NCBI GenBank assembly: GCA_020050695.1
Contig: JAGVKI010000058.1
Location: 1 to 14,764 of the forward strand
Direction of reading: 5' to 3'
DNA length: 14,764 nucleotides
From: Alphaproteobacteria bacterium
GTDB taxonomy: Bacteria > Pseudomonadota > Alphaproteobacteria > Rickettsiales > SXRF01
Below are positions 14,025 to 14,764 of the stretch, one piece after another. How positions within the stretch are numbered: position 1 is the first letter of the stretch; every line of letters begins with the position of its first letter. A model generated the notes under the pieces. The model was given only the letters and a program-made list of their open reading frames with translations. It ran no database searches and was not told the DNA's origin. Position numbers and translations under genes: made by a program.

Positions 14025-14764
14025 TTATCTTTGTGGCCGGCCACCGATAAAATCCGTGGCCAATTCCTTTGATTGCTCAAATATAGCCAACGCCTTATCC
14101 ATAATCACATTTCCTTTGTCGTCCACTGCGCCTTCGCTTTCCAGTATCGCCGCCCAGTTGCTATGCATACGCGAGCCCGCATTAAGCGAGGGATAACGGC
14201 TCGTATATTCGTAATTCTTTAATTCGCCTGAACTGCGTATACTTCTCATCAACCGGACATATTCCTTGGGATTACCATACAAAATAGCGCCGAGCTGATC
14301 TGCCAGTGCTTCACGTTTATGGTTAGGCTCGGTAGTGGTAGCTATAATATGACTTTCGGTCGAGGCATTGCCATTGGCGATATGCGCTAATTCATGCGCC
14401 ATAAGAGCCTTATAAATCTTTGGATTTTTCAGGAGATAATCAAGGGATTCCCCAGCCACAGAAATATATTCCGGCACCCTGACATACGCGACTGCCTTTT
14501 CACAGCCTTGGCCTGGTTTGTAATCCTCTATGACTACTCTTGGCGTACGGTCAAGCCTGCCATAGGCCTTGGCCATGTCGTCTACGGACTTCTGTAATGC
14601 GATAAGCTGCGCATCATCTGACCTGCCAGCATCAATCATAGAACCGGACTCTAACTTCTGACTAATCCTGGTGCGCTCATCATTTTCCTGCGACTCAATA
14701 CGCTTTTTATATTGAGCGGGGTCGGCATCGTATTGCCGCTTATTTGCCTTCCAGTTGACATGAG
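14025..14764 (-). CDS. M48-type zinc metallopeptidase, partial at the right edge
   Basis: This is a zinc-dependent peptidase fragment whose reading frame stays open from the stop at 14025 to the window edge, at least 245 codons, so its N-terminus is missing. The catalytic motif AHELAHIANG supplies two His zinc ligands and the Glu base, and REALADQLGA, about 24 residues later, supplies the third ligand Glu; this spacing and the E-x-x-A-D form fit family M48. The stretch upstream of the Met at 14639 is highly charged (reading NWKANKRQYDADPAQYKKR) and keeps coding character, so ATG 14639 is probably internal. Two Cys are absent from the zinc motifs, and no membrane segment is visible in the part shown. 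It converges on glmU with eight bases between the stops. Whether it is a secreted BepA/LoiP-like protease or a stand-alone one cannot be told without the N-terminus. Confidence 0.85.
   Translation of the reverse strand, partial: HVNWKANKRQYDADPAQYKKRIESQENDERTRISQKLESGSMIDAGRSDDAQLIALQKSVDDMAKAYGRLDRTPRVVIEDYKPGQGCEKAVAYVRVPEYISVAGESLDYLLKNPKIYKALMAHELAHIANGNASTESHIIATTTEPNHKREALADQLGAILYGNPKEYVRLMRSIRSSGELKNYEYTSRYPSLNAGSRMHSNWAAILESEGAVDDKGNVIMDKALAIFEQSKELATDFIGGRPQR

Noticed and set aside
14033..14044. Perfect 12-base palindrome GTGGCCGGCCAC
   Set aside because: It lies in the coding end of the M48 gene, has no loop and no T run; probably chance in Gly/Arg codons rather than a terminator or operator.

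Overview
The window looks like chromosomal DNA from an alphaproteobacterium with middling GC content. The best evidence is a lepB-rnc-era run whose signal peptidase carries the alphaproteobacterial segment after the catalytic serine (SKYSYGYSRYSFPFG). Core homologues of RmuC, GlmU, a YbaL/KefC-type antiporter and a CspA-type cold shock protein are also present. I see no phage, insertion sequence, CRISPR array or conjugation genes. The species cannot be named from the sequence alone.

Left part (1-3730), all on the + strand: a single-domain response regulator whose frame is open to the left edge; a secreted fasciclin (FAS1) protein followed by a clear terminator; a divergent PP2C-type phosphatase; and a polysaccharide pyruvyl transferase. 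A 348-base gap follows, holding an AT-rich inverted repeat and what is probably a long structured cspA leader. Middle part (3730-7300): cspA (+) faces the antiporter (-) across a bidirectional terminator. Then, on the - strand, come an exported CigR/RcnB-like protein, tRNA-Ser(GCU) with its own terminator, and an unrecognised helical protein of about 199 residues. Right part (7437-14764): lepB, rnc, era and a Tat-exported sulfatase are packed head to tail on +. rmuC (-) meets the sulfatase tail to tail and is divergent from glmU (+). An M48-type zinc metallopeptidase (-) runs off the right edge.

Functionally, the window mixes housekeeping genes (protein export, RNA processing and ribosome assembly, UDP-GlcNAc synthesis, DNA maintenance, a serine tRNA) with envelope or surface genes (FAS1 adhesin-like protein, pyruvyl transferase, CigR-like protein, sulfatase, M48 peptidase). 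No large new system is evident. The points most worth checking are residue-level departures in otherwise recognisable enzymes: a PP2C without its first metal motif, a sulfatase with CPTSR instead of CxPxR, and a GlmU with Trp at a conserved UDP-GlcNAc-binding Asn. The sulfatase sitting in the usual recO place after era, and the cspA leader with its inverted repeat, also deserve attention.
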